From Fidelibacterota bacterium TCS52 (GTDB lineage Bacteria; Fidelibacterota; Fidelibacteria; Fidelibacterales; Fidelibacteraceae), in assembly GCA_001577215.1 (NCBI GenBank), contig LSCC01000013.1:1-15228 (forward strand): a stretch of 15,228 bases of DNA, in the 5' to 3' direction. The notes below the pieces were generated by a model. That model searched no databases and had not been told where the DNA came from. It saw nothing but the letters and a program-made list of their open reading frames with translations. Made by a program: the position numbers and the translations under genes. Positions 7,114-14,999 of the stretch are shown in pieces (the stretch's first letter is position 1; each line of letters opens with the position of its first letter).

Positions 7114-8394
7114 TTATGATTGTTTTGTAGATTTAATTTTAACATTTACTATTCTTCGTTTTTGCATTTTTTCCACTATAAATTTATGATCATTATAAAC
7201 GAATTCATCTGATGTGTTGGGAATTTTATTTAATTTATCCATAATAAATCCCGCTAATGTGTCATAATCTTTTTCTTTCGGAAAGGATATTGATAATTGT
7301 TTAGTTAAATCTTCTAAGTTTATACTTGCATTAACTAAAATATTTCCATTTTCTAGATATTTGATTGGATCTATTTCATTATCATTTTCATCTTGAATTT
7401 CACCTAATATTTCTTCTAAAATATCCTCAAGTGTGATCATTCCACTAGTCCCGCCAAATTCGTCAATGACAATTGCTATCTTTGTTTTTTTATCTTGAAA
7501 TTCGCGAAGCATTTTGGAAACTTTTTTACTTTCAGGCACATAAAAAACAGGTCTGATGATAGAATTTAATGAAATGTTGATATTATTATTGTCAATATAT
7601 GGCAATACATCTTTAGTAAAAATAAATCCTGTAATATTATCGAGATCGTTTTTATATGCAGGAAATTTTGAATAAGATTGCTCTTTAATAAATTCTAAAA
7701 TATAAGATAGCCCTTTGTTAATGTTTATTGCTTGAATGTCGGGGCGCGGTATCATTATTTCTCTTACAACGGTATCGGAAAATTTCATCAAAGATTTTAT
7801 CATTTCCTTTTCTTTTTTTCTTATTGTTCCTTTATTTTCACCAATTTCTACAAGTTTGTGAAAATCTTCTTCTGTCTTGATTATGTTTTCACTTTTGACA
7901 CTAAATATTAATCTAATTGTGTTGGTCAAATGATAAAAGATCCAGGTTAATGGCCAAAATATAATATATATGGTCTTGATAAAAGTACTCATTCTCATAC
8001 TATGTTTTGTTGATGTACGAATGGCAATTATTTTCGGTAATATTTCACCGAAGATCAGAATAACAAACGTTAAAACAACAATCTGAATTAACACAATCCC
8101 AATTTTTCCCAATGAAAAACTTATGGCAATATCATAGGCAATAATTGCAGATAAAACAGAAATCGATATATTTACAACGGTGTTGCCAATTAAAATAGAG
8201 ATCAATAAATATTTAGGTGTTTGAATTAGTTGTAAAACATATTCTGCTTTTTTATGACCATTATGCGAGAGATTTTTTAATTCCTGTTTTTGTGAATTTA
8301 GAAAGGCAGTTTCACTGCTTGAGAACAATCCGGATAAAACAATTAAAATTAGAAAACCAATTATTTCGACAAAAATTTTTGTATCAATTATCAT
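7114..8394 (-). CDS. CNNM/CorC-family membrane protein (DUF21 + CBS pair + CorC_HlyC)
   Basis: This 426-residue protein has the complete hemolysin-C/CorC architecture. The N-terminal CNNM (DUF21) membrane domain (about 1-170) has helices near 8-24, 62-88, 98-120 and 139-157. It contains the family segment GLFSSSETAFLNSQKQ, and FGEILPK near 115. A CBS pair follows (about 205-335), with VREIMIPRPDI and the IVIDEFGGTSGMITLEDILEE region. The C-terminal CorC_HlyC domain (about 345-420) is last. Relatives are linked to Mg2+/Co2+ transport or export; the direction and substrate are not settled for bacterial members, so I give no gene symbol. The start overlaps the end of ybeY by 11 nt and has no nearby Shine-Dalgarno, which suggests translational coupling. 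A ybeY-corC pair is also found in Proteobacteria (ybeY-ybeX). Confidence 0.92.
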   Translation of the reverse strand: MIIDTKIFVEIIGFLILIVLSGLFSSSETAFLNSQKQELKNLSHNGHKKAEYVLQLIQTPKYLLISILIGNTVVNISISVLSAIIAYDIAISFSLGKIGIVLIQIVVLTFVILIFGEILPKIIAIRTSTKHSMRMSTFIKTIYIIFWPLTWIFYHLTNTIRLIFSVKSENIIKTEEDFHKLVEIGENKGTIRKKEKEMIKSLMKFSDTVVREIMIPRPDIQAININKGLSYILEFIKEQSYSKFPAYKNDLDNITGFIFTKDVLPYIDNNNINISLNSIIRPVFYVPESKKVSKMLREFQDKKTKIAIVIDEFGGTSGMITLEDILEEILGEIQDENDNEIDPIKYLENGNILVNASINLEDLTKQLSISFPKEKDYDTLAGFIMDKLNKIPNTSDEFVYNDHKFIVEKMQKRRIVNVKIKSTKQS

Positions 8395-8827
8395 AATTTA
8401 ACTTTTTTAAAAACCTATCTTCTCTATTTCTCATTTCCTTTTTTTCTTCATCGGTTTTGTCTTTATATCCTAATAAATGTAGCATGCCATGAATCACAAC
8501 TCGTGCAAATTCCTTGTTAAAAGTACTTGAATATCTATGTGCATTTTCGTTTATTATTTTTGGGCTAATATAAATTTCGCCTTCTAAAAAATCACTGTTT
8601 TTTTCTAATAAAAATGATATTACATCTGTATATAAATTTTTATTAAAATGTTTATTTTTCATTTTTCTTAATGTCTCAGCCTCAACTGTTACTACGTTAA
8701 TATTATAAACGTAGATCTTATAATATTCCAAAATTACAAGAATTATTTTTTTTAGGGCTTTATTTTTTAAAGGTAAATCGTTGTCTAGATCATTAAGAAT
8801 GTTGATTTGTTGATTTCTTTTCTTCAT
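8384..8827 (-). CDS. ybeY: Endoribonuclease YbeY (rRNA maturation factor)
   Basis: YbeY is a metal-dependent single-strand endoribonuclease needed for 16S rRNA 3' processing and ribosome quality control. From ATG 8827 the protein has 147 residues, normal for the family. The segment LYTDVISFLLE (65-75) precedes the metal site HGMLHLLGYKD: His113 and His117 are kept, and the usual third ligand His is Asp123. That Asp is, from memory, standard in Bacteroidota proteins with a GYKDKT context, so it is a lineage trait and not a defect. A TTG at 8866 would add 13 residues deep inside pgpH; I chose the first ATG because it aligns with the family start. Neither has a good Shine-Dalgarno: GAGG lies about 24 nt before the ATG. 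The gene overlaps the end of pgpH by 35 nt and the start of corC by 11 nt, so the three are co-transcribed. Confidence 0.93.
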   Translation of the reverse strand: MKKRNQQINILNDLDNDLPLKNKALKKIILVILEYYKIYVYNINVVTVEAETLRKMKNKHFNKNLYTDVISFLLEKNSDFLEGEIYISPKIINENAHRYSSTFNKEFARVVIHGMLHLLGYKDKTDEEKKEMRNREDRFLKKLNYDN

Positions 8828-11102
8828 CTTTGTCTTTTTTATTTTCTTTATCCTCAGGATATGCAATTCTTTTATGATACATACTGTTTAATTTTGGCAG
8901 AACAGCTTTTTTAATTTTTGTTAGATCTGCAAATGTCAAGGGACAGTTTTCTAATTCGTGTTCATTTAATCTCTGTTGGATTATCTTATTACAAATGCTT
9001 TCTATATCCAAATGAGTCGGATTTTTTAAACTTCTTTCAGCCGCTTCAATGGCTTCAACGATCATTACTATTCCTGTCTCTTTGGTAAATGGTTTTGGTC
9101 CATTATATTTAAAATCGCTTTCATCAATTTCTTTAGAATCATCATTGTTTTGTGCTTTATTATAAAAATATGCTACTGTCATTGTTCCATGATGAGTGGT
9201 AATAAAATCCTTAATTTTTTGAGGCAGTTTATATTTTTGTGCTATCTCCAAACCGGTTTTAACATGATTAATGATCACCTTTGCTGCCATTCGAGGTTTC
9301 AATAGATTTAGTTTGTTTTTACCATCATCTTGATTTTCTGTAAAATATTCAGCTTTAGGTATTTTGCCGATATCATGATAGTAGGCTCCAACTCTGGTTA
9401 ACAAATTGTTCGCTCCAACCTCCTCAGCTGCAGATTCAGCTAACATTCCCACAGTAATTGAATGGTTAAATGTTCCTGGGGCTTTTAAGGATAATTCTTT
9501 TAATATCGGATGGGTAAGATCAGACAATTCCAACAATGTAATATCTGTGGTAATATCAAACATTTTTTCGAATAAGTTTACTAATCCATATGTAATCAGG
9601 ACAGACAAAAGTACATTTCCAATTGAAAATGCAATTTCTGTAAAAAGATCAAAATAAGAGTATATAGAAATAAAATATGTGCTCGTTACGGTAATAATAT
9701 ACCCAAGAGAAACCCAACCAATTGGGCGGAATATTTGATCTCTATTTCTTAAATTTCTAACAGTTATTATTGCTATTATAGCTGGTAATAAGTGAATGAT
9801 TAAAAATTTAAAATGATTACCGAAAACAAACGACATTAACAAGAGAATTATAATAGAACTAAAAATTGCAACCCTTTCATCAAAAAATATTGTTACAAGC
9901 ATAGCCGAAATGATCACGGGAAAAAAAACAATTGTTATGAATGGAATTTTTGTGATAAGGAATCCAAACAAAATAACTATTATTTGACAAAGCACGATTA
10001 GTGTAAATAGTTTATTGTCTTTTAGAATGTTTTTTCTATAGTTGAATAAAAATATAATAAATAGTGAATAAATAATACTGATAATAAAGAAATCACCAGC
10101 TGAAGAAATAAAATGTTTGATGCCCGTTGAATTAACATGTTTAACCGATTCGACTTTGTTTAGAGATTTTAATTTCCTAAAAATATCTTCGGTAATTCTC
10201 GTGTTGGCACCAACTATTTTTTCATTTTTTAAGATTTTTTCATCTACTAATGGTATTCTACCTAAAACATCTTTTTGGCGTTTTTCTGTTCTTTCTTTGT
10301 CATAAATTAAATTAGGGCTAATAAACAGTTTTGACAATTGAGATATTAATTGTTTTTTGTTGTGACTAAAATTATTGAATTTTGAATATATTTTTTGTGA
10401 TGCAATTTCTACAGAACCATTTCTGTCATATATATTTTCCTTTTGCAATATATTTTCTTCACCAGATTCTGAAATGGCTATTTGAATTGACCTAATTGAA
10501 TCTTTTGGAATATCGACTATTCCACTTTTATATAAAAATGAAGCAACAGTTATCAATTCATTATTAATGGTTTCCAAATTAATTGTTTTGTTATCTGTCG
10601 GTTTGAACAATTCATTAAATGGAGAATTAATGATATCAATTACATATTGGTCCTTAAACTTTTTAATTATTTTTTCAAAAGCTATTTTACCTGTTTCTAT
10701 TTCGTTATTTATTTTTTGTAGTTTGTTAGGTGAATATTTGTATTGTTCTTTTCTTTCCTTATTAAGAGTCAAATTATTATAAATCTTTCTTAATAATATC
10801 GTCAGATCAAAAAACTGATTAATATTTTTCTCTTGAACAGGTGGTCGCACATTATTTTTATCGAAAACAGCAGGAACATTTTTTATGGCCTCTTTTCGTT
10901 CTTTATCTATCTCAGATTGTGGTCTTAAGACATCAAAATCATATGGGGCAATTATTGGTGCTCTGGTAATTTCTCCCACCTTATAAGACGATAAAAATGA
11001 TTCTTCGCTAGGAATCATTAATATTATTAAAATGATTATTGTAGAAATAATCAATACTTTAATATAATTTTTGTTGTTTTTAAATATAGTTTCAGTATCC
11101 AT
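8793..11102 (-). CDS. pgpH: PgpH-like 7TM-HD phosphohydrolase (probable c-di-AMP phosphodiesterase)
   Basis: Numbered from ATG 11102 (769 residues). The order matches the 7TMR-HD family: an N-terminal membrane helix (about 14-31), a large extracytoplasmic 7TMR-HDED region (about 35-310), about seven membrane helices (about 325-525), and a cytoplasmic HD domain. The HD domain has His547 (FNHSITVG), the His576-Asp577 pair (YYHDIGKIPK) and His637-His638 (THHGTMTV), so the metal site looks complete. Characterised members (Listeria PgpH) degrade cyclic di-AMP; that activity here is inferred by homology. A TTG four codons earlier (11114) is unlikely because GGAG at 11109-11112 lies 6 nt before ATG 11102. 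The gene follows fabH by 13 nt and overlaps ybeY. The C-terminal tail is Lys/Glu-rich and low in complexity, and it overlaps the ybeY start. Confidence 0.92.
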   Translation of the reverse strand: MDTETIFKNNKNYIKVLIISTIIILIILMIPSEESFLSSYKVGEITRAPIIAPYDFDVLRPQSEIDKERKEAIKNVPAVFDKNNVRPPVQEKNINQFFDLTILLRKIYNNLTLNKERKEQYKYSPNKLQKINNEIETGKIAFEKIIKKFKDQYVIDIINSPFNELFKPTDNKTINLETINNELITVASFLYKSGIVDIPKDSIRSIQIAISESGEENILQKENIYDRNGSVEIASQKIYSKFNNFSHNKKQLISQLSKLFISPNLIYDKERTEKRQKDVLGRIPLVDEKILKNEKIVGANTRITEDIFRKLKSLNKVESVKHVNSTGIKHFISSAGDFFIISIIYSLFIIFLFNYRKNILKDNKLFTLIVLCQIIVILFGFLITKIPFITIVFFPVIISAMLVTIFFDERVAIFSSIIILLLMSFVFGNHFKFLIIHLLPAIIAIITVRNLRNRDQIFRPIGWVSLGYIITVTSTYFISIYSYFDLFTEIAFSIGNVLLSVLITYGLVNLFEKMFDITTDITLLELSDLTHPILKELSLKAPGTFNHSITVGMLAESAAEEVGANNLLTRVGAYYHDIGKIPKAEYFTENQDDGKNKLNLLKPRMAAKVIINHVKTGLEIAQKYKLPQKIKDFITTHHGTMTVAYFYNKAQNNDDSKEIDESDFKYNGPKPFTKETGIVMIVEAIEAAERSLKNPTHLDIESICNKIIQQRLNEHELENCPLTFADLTKIKKAVLPKLNSMYHKRIAYPEDKENKKDKDEEKKSTNQHS

Positions 11103-11115
11103 TTTTAACTCCAAA

Positions 11116-12108
11116 CTAAAATTTTATTAAATTAGCTCCCCAAGTAAATCCAGAACCAAACGATACTGTAATAATTAAATCACCCTTTTTAAATTTCCCT
11201 TCATTATATGCTTCCGTAAAAGCAATTGGAATTGTAGCGGCGGTTGTATTCCCGTATTTGTGAATATTTGAATATACCTTATCCATTGGCAATCTAAGTC
11301 GTTTTGCCACCATCTGTGTTATTCTGAAATTTGCTTGATGAGGAATTATTTGAGTAATATCTTCTTTAGTGAGATTGTTTCTTTTTAATAGTTCTAATAT
11401 AACAGCGGGCATTTTAGTTACTGCATGTTTAAAAACAGTTCGTCCATTCATTTTAGGATATATATTTCCATTTTGGATATCTTCAACAAGAACTCTTCCT
11501 TTATGAGTGGAATTGGGAGATTCTTTCCATAATTCTTTATAATATTTTCCATCAGAATGCAAAATAGAATCAATGATATCTGAAGTATCTTTAGAATTTT
11601 CCAAGATAAAAGCACCAGCACCATCACCAAATAAAACAGCCAAATCTCTACCTTCGTCAGTTAAATTTAATCCAGTCGATTGAATTTCTGCTCCAATAAG
11701 AAGTATCTTTTTATATCTTCCAGATTTAATATATAGATCAGCCAAATCAAGTCCATAAATAAAACCGCTGCACTGCTGACGAATATCGATAGCGGGAATA
11801 TCTTTACAGCCCAATTTATCTTGTATTATAACTCCCATTCCAGGAATACTATGATCGGCTGACAAAGTTGCAGAAATGATCAAATCTAAATTTTCGGGGG
11901 CTATATTTGCCATTTCAAGCGCTTTTTTAGCTGCATTAACAGACAAATCAGATGTGTTTGTTTCGTTTGGTGTAATAAATCGTCTTTCTTGAATACCGGT
12001 TCGTTCAATGATCCATTCGTTAGATGTATCAAATTTCTTTTCTAAGTCAAAATTTGTTACAGTATTTTCAGGTACATAAAAACCAAAGCCACTAATTTTT
12101 GTTCCCAT
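11116..12108 (-). CDS. fabH: 3-oxoacyl-ACP synthase III (KAS III)
   Basis: This 330-residue thiolase-fold enzyme condenses acetyl-CoA (or another acyl-CoA) with malonyl-ACP to start fatty-acid synthesis. The catalytic triad is complete: Cys113 in DIRQQCSGF, His257 in IPHQANFRI and Asn287 in YGNTTAATIP. Other family segments are NEWIIERTGIQERR (30-43), LFGDGAGAF (159-167) and the closing VSFGSGFTWGANL. The length is typical. FabH is the best call; the primer preference (acetyl versus branched acyl-CoA) cannot be read. The usual partners plsX and fabD are absent from the window. The ribosome site TAGGAG overlaps the recJ stop codon, so the start at 12108 is well supported and probably coupled to recJ translation. 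pgpH begins 13 nt after its stop. Confidence 0.94.
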   Translation of the reverse strand: MGTKISGFGFYVPENTVTNFDLEKKFDTSNEWIIERTGIQERRFITPNETNTSDLSVNAAKKALEMANIAPENLDLIISATLSADHSIPGMGVIIQDKLGCKDIPAIDIRQQCSGFIYGLDLADLYIKSGRYKKILLIGAEIQSTGLNLTDEGRDLAVLFGDGAGAFILENSKDTSDIIDSILHSDGKYYKELWKESPNSTHKGRVLVEDIQNGNIYPKMNGRTVFKHAVTKMPAVILELLKRNNLTKEDITQIIPHQANFRITQMVAKRLRLPMDKVYSNIHKYGNTTAATIPIAFTEAYNEGKFKKGDLIITVSFGSGFTWGANLIKF

Positions 12109-12112
12109 TTTT

Positions 12113-12118
12113 CTCCTA
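12113..12118 (-). promoter_or_regulatory. fabH Shine-Dalgarno overlapping the recJ stop codon
   Basis: TAGGAG on the minus strand contains the recJ TAG stop (12116-12118) and sits 4 nt before the fabH ATG. Ribosomes ending recJ are placed directly on the fabH start site. Confidence 0.75.
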
Positions 12119-13807
12119 TTCTTTAATATCTTTTATTACTAATTGAATATTTTTCATATTATTCCATTCATTTATTGTTGGCACAAAAGCTATATTGATC
12201 TCTTTTTTAGGTGACATGATCAACTCGAATTTGTCAGCCATATTCCAACCTATACAATCTAAATATAAATTTTCATTTTTCACAGAAAATTTTAAATGTT
12301 TATTTTTTAAAATTCTTGCTCTATATGGATGCACTTTATACATACAAAATATTGGACGCATATTTCCAGGTCCAAATGGCATCATTCTGTCAATAAATTT
12401 TAATAAAGTTGAATTAATATTCTCTAATTGTATTTCAGCATCAATTGGTAAAATTCTTATTAAATTATTATCATCGATATTTTTGTTTGTATAGTTAGTA
12501 ATAGACGATTCAAAATTTTCTAAATTTTCTTTTTTAATATTAAGGCCTGCAGCGACAAAATGACCACCGAATCCTTCTAAATATTTTTTTGAATTTGCCA
12601 AAGCATCATACAAATTAAAGCTTTTGATACTTCTGCCACTTCCTTTACCAACTCCATCACGAAATGAAATGAGAAAATTTGGACGATAAAAGGATTCTTT
12701 GATTTTTGAAGAAACAATTCCAATTACTCCAGGATGCCAAATGTCGCTATTTAATATAATAATTTTGGGAATATTTTCACCATATTTTTCTCGCAATTGA
12801 AATAAGGCGCTTTCATATACTTTATCTTGAACAGTTCTTCTTTTGAGATTCTCTTTATTGAGAATATCAGAGTAATCTCTTGCCATTCTAATTTCTTCTG
12901 TGGTTAGTAATTTAATTGCTTTTTTTGCATTACTTAATCTTCCTGTGGCATTTAATCTCGGGGCAAGATTAAAAACAATGTCCGACACATTTAATTCTTT
13001 TTTTTGCAAATTACATGTTCTTATTAATTCAATTAAACCAATTCTAACATTCCCACTATTTATTTTTTTTAAGCCCCTGTATGTTAAAATACGATTTTCA
13101 TCTTTCATTGGAACGATGTCCGCTGCTGTACCAAGAGCAACGAGGTCTAAAAAATCATTTGCTGTTTTTATTTGAATATCATATTTCAAACAATAGGCAT
13201 ATATTAATTTATAAGCCACACCAACACCTGCTAAATCCTTGTTAGGATATAGATCATTTTTTCTTTTAGGGTCAATAATCGAGAAAGCTTTTGGTAAAAT
13301 AGTATCGGGTTGATGATGATCGGTTATTATTGTTTCAATTCCTTTTGAATTGGCATATTCGATTTCATTAATGCTAGTTATTCCACAATCGCAAGTTATG
13401 ATCAATGAAACGTTATTAGTTTTTGCATGATCAATTCCCTTTTTTGACAATCCATATCCTTCTTTTTCTCTATCGGGAATATAATAGATAACTTCCGGAG
13501 AAATTTTTAAAAAAAATAAATATAATAAAGAGGTCGAAGTTACACCATCTACATCGTAATCACCATAGATAAGTAATTTTTTCTCGGATTTAATAATATC
13601 ATGAATTTTCTCAACCGATTTATTTATATCAGTTAATAGAAAAGGGTCATACAATTCGTAATTATCAAGATCAAAATACTTTTGAATATCTTCTTTTGTA
13701 TTAATTTCTCTGGACAAAAGAATATTACTAAACAAATAAGATGTCTTATTTATTTTACTATGTTCTAATATAGTTTCAGGTTTTATGTCTTTTAATTGCC
13801 ATTTCAT
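12116..13807 (-). CDS. recJ: Single-stranded-DNA-specific 5'-3' exonuclease RecJ
   Basis: RecJ degrades single-stranded DNA 5' to 3' in recombination, mismatch repair and fork processing. Numbered from ATG 13807 (563 residues, normal length), the DHH-phosphoesterase motifs are all present: YGDYDVDG (81-88), TCDCG (138-142), TDHHQPD (162-168), DLAGVGVAYK (191-200) and LGTAADIVPM (225-234). The DHHA1 part follows, with WHPGVIGIVSSKI, VGKGSGRSI and GFGGHFVAAGL. A C-terminal OB-like domain ends the protein. Two ATG codons are adjacent; AAAAGG is 2 nt from the first (13810) and 5 nt from the second, so I chose the second. The gene starts about 24 nt after the 3' end of rnpB with no terminator between, so it probably shares a transcript with rnpB. 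Its stop codon is part of the fabH ribosome site. Confidence 0.95.
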   Translation of the reverse strand: MKWQLKDIKPETILEHSKINKTSYLFSNILLSREINTKEDIQKYFDLDNYELYDPFLLTDINKSVEKIHDIIKSEKKLLIYGDYDVDGVTSTSLLYLFFLKISPEVIYYIPDREKEGYGLSKKGIDHAKTNNVSLIITCDCGITSINEIEYANSKGIETIITDHHQPDTILPKAFSIIDPKRKNDLYPNKDLAGVGVAYKLIYAYCLKYDIQIKTANDFLDLVALGTAADIVPMKDENRILTYRGLKKINSGNVRIGLIELIRTCNLQKKELNVSDIVFNLAPRLNATGRLSNAKKAIKLLTTEEIRMARDYSDILNKENLKRRTVQDKVYESALFQLREKYGENIPKIIILNSDIWHPGVIGIVSSKIKESFYRPNFLISFRDGVGKGSGRSIKSFNLYDALANSKKYLEGFGGHFVAAGLNIKKENLENFESSITNYTNKNIDDNNLIRILPIDAEIQLENINSTLLKFIDRMMPFGPGNMRPIFCMYKVHPYRARILKNKHLKFSVKNENLYLDCIGWNMADKFELIMSPKKEINIAFVPTINEWNNMKNIQLVIKDIKE

Positions 13808-13831
13808 CATAACCTTTTGTTTTTTTAAAAT

Positions 13832-14206
13832 CCAAAGTTGACAATAAGCCGAATTTTGTTTTCCGACAAGTCGGAAGGATGATCATTTATCTACTCTAAA
13901 AATTACTTTTTAAGATCTTGCAACAACCCGGAGAAAATAAGTTCGAGTAAAACTTGATATTTATTCATATCTTTCTCCTATTTGTATCGCTTCAGATGGG
14001 GTTTTCCAAGCATCGGATATCGCTATCTGACCGGTGTGCTCTTACCACGCCTTTTCACCCTTGCCGGTATCAATCAAGATACTTTGGCGGTTTATTTTCT
14101 TTGGCACTTTCCATCGAATCACTTCGGCCGGTAATTAGCCGGCATCTTACTCTGCGAAGTTCGGACTTTCCTCCTCTTATTAAGGCGATCATCTTGTCAA
14201 CTTTGG
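13832..14206 (-). ncRNA. rnpB: RNase P RNA, bacterial type A
   Basis: This is the catalytic RNA of RNase P, which cuts the 5' leader from precursor tRNAs. The conserved core reads clearly on the minus strand: GAGGAAAGTCCGAAC (14173-14159), GGGTGAAAAGG (14060-14050), GGTAAGAGCACACCGG (14046-14031), a CAAATAGG element just before P15, AGAGTAGATAAATGATC (13897-13881) and AATTCGGCTTA (13855-13845). The ends are set by a perfect 13-bp P1 helix, CCAAAGTTGACAA with TTGTCAACTTTGG, giving about 375 nt. P15 pairs AGGAGAAA with TTTTCTCC (13972-13979 and 13930-13937). The loop between them (13938-13971) folds into two small hairpins and contains no GGU. The gene begins 8 nt after the zinc-ribbon stop codon and ends about 24 nt before recJ, with no terminator hairpin of its own, so it is likely processed out of a longer transcript. 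Confidence 0.95.
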
Positions 14207-14214
14207 TTTTTTTG

Positions 14215-14940
14215 TTATTTATGTTCATCGTTTACAGCATTTTTTGCATAAAGGAAACGATTACACACATCACATACAAATATTTTGCCTCCTTTATAAA
14301 TTTCAACTCTTTTTTGTGGAATTATTCGGCTATTACAACCTCCACAAGCATCGCGATTGATTGGTACAACCGCTAAACCATTTCTGGCATTATAAATTCT
14401 TTTGTAAATATTATAATATTTTTTTGGGATAAGTTTTGTTATTTTTTCTCTTTCTGCTTCTAGCTTTTGTTTTTCTTTTTCAGTACTATTTATTGTTTGT
14501 TCGAGGTCTTTTTTTGCATTCTTTAATTCTTCTTTTGTTTTTTCAATATTGATTTCTATTGTTTTGATTTTTTCTTTTAATTCTTCATTGTTTTCTTCTG
14601 CCATAAGAATTTCATCTTCCGCTGTCGATGTTGCTTTTTTTGAAAAATCTATTTCAGCTGTTATTGCATCGTATTCCCTGTTTGTTGTCACTAAATATAA
14701 TTGTTCTTGAAATTTTTTCGTTTGGGCATTATTATCTTCTATTTTTGCTTCATTTTTTCGAATTAAAGTTTTATTTTCAATAATTGTTTCTGAATTTTTC
14801 TTGTTTTCTTTCTGCTTTTCTTTAATTTGATATTTAAGTGTTTTTACCGTTTCTGGCAAATCGCCCAATTTATCATTTATTGCTTTTAATTTATTGTCTA
14901 ATGATTGAAGTGTGATAAGTTGTTTTATTGTTTTATGCAT
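14215..14940 (-). CDS. C4-type zinc-ribbon coiled-coil protein (COG1579/CT398-like)
   Basis: This 241-residue protein has a long coiled coil (about 5-180), rich in Lys and Glu with short heptad-like spacing. A C-terminal zinc ribbon follows, with ligands Cys199, Cys202, Cys223 and Cys226 (CGGC and CDVC). This is the architecture of COG1579, with Chlamydia CT398 and Helicobacter HP0958 as known members; the latter is linked to RpoN stability and flagellar mRNA, but a role here cannot be inferred because no flagellar genes are present. Family members sit next to rnpB in many genomes (from memory), which fits. AAGGAG lies 6 nt before the ATG and fixes the start. It is the first gene of the long minus-strand run. 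An intrinsic terminator lies only 33 nt before its start codon. Confidence 0.88.
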   Translation of the reverse strand: MHKTIKQLITLQSLDNKLKAINDKLGDLPETVKTLKYQIKEKQKENKKNSETIIENKTLIRKNEAKIEDNNAQTKKFQEQLYLVTTNREYDAITAEIDFSKKATSTAEDEILMAEENNEELKEKIKTIEINIEKTKEELKNAKKDLEQTINSTEKEKQKLEAEREKITKLIPKKYYNIYKRIYNARNGLAVVPINRDACGGCNSRIIPQKRVEIYKGGKIFVCDVCNRFLYAKNAVNDEHK

Positions 14941-14946
14941 AAAATG

Positions 14947-14952
14947 CTCCTT
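14947..14952 (-). promoter_or_regulatory. Shine-Dalgarno of the zinc-ribbon gene
   Basis: AAGGAG on the minus strand with a 6-nt spacer to ATG 14940. It lies only about 21 nt downstream of the U-tract of the terminator at 14974-14999. Confidence 0.75.
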
Positions 14953-14973
14953 AATTTAAAAAATAATAATATT

Positions 14974-14999
14974 AAAAAAACACCGATTTAGCGGTGTTT
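14974..14999 (-). terminator. Intrinsic terminator on the minus strand ahead of the zinc-ribbon gene
   Basis: AAACACCG (14978-14985) pairs with CGGTGTTT (14992-14999) around a 6-nt loop. On the minus strand the stem runs into a T-tract (7 T), while on the plus strand no T-run follows. It therefore ends transcription arriving from the right edge, or acts as an attenuator in the leader of the zinc-ribbon/rnpB/recJ run. Confidence 0.8.

Noticed and set aside
13954..14376. A 140-codon plus-strand open frame
   Set aside because: It runs antisense across rnpB and into the zinc-ribbon gene; the RNA signature and the zinc-ribbon protein are far better supported.
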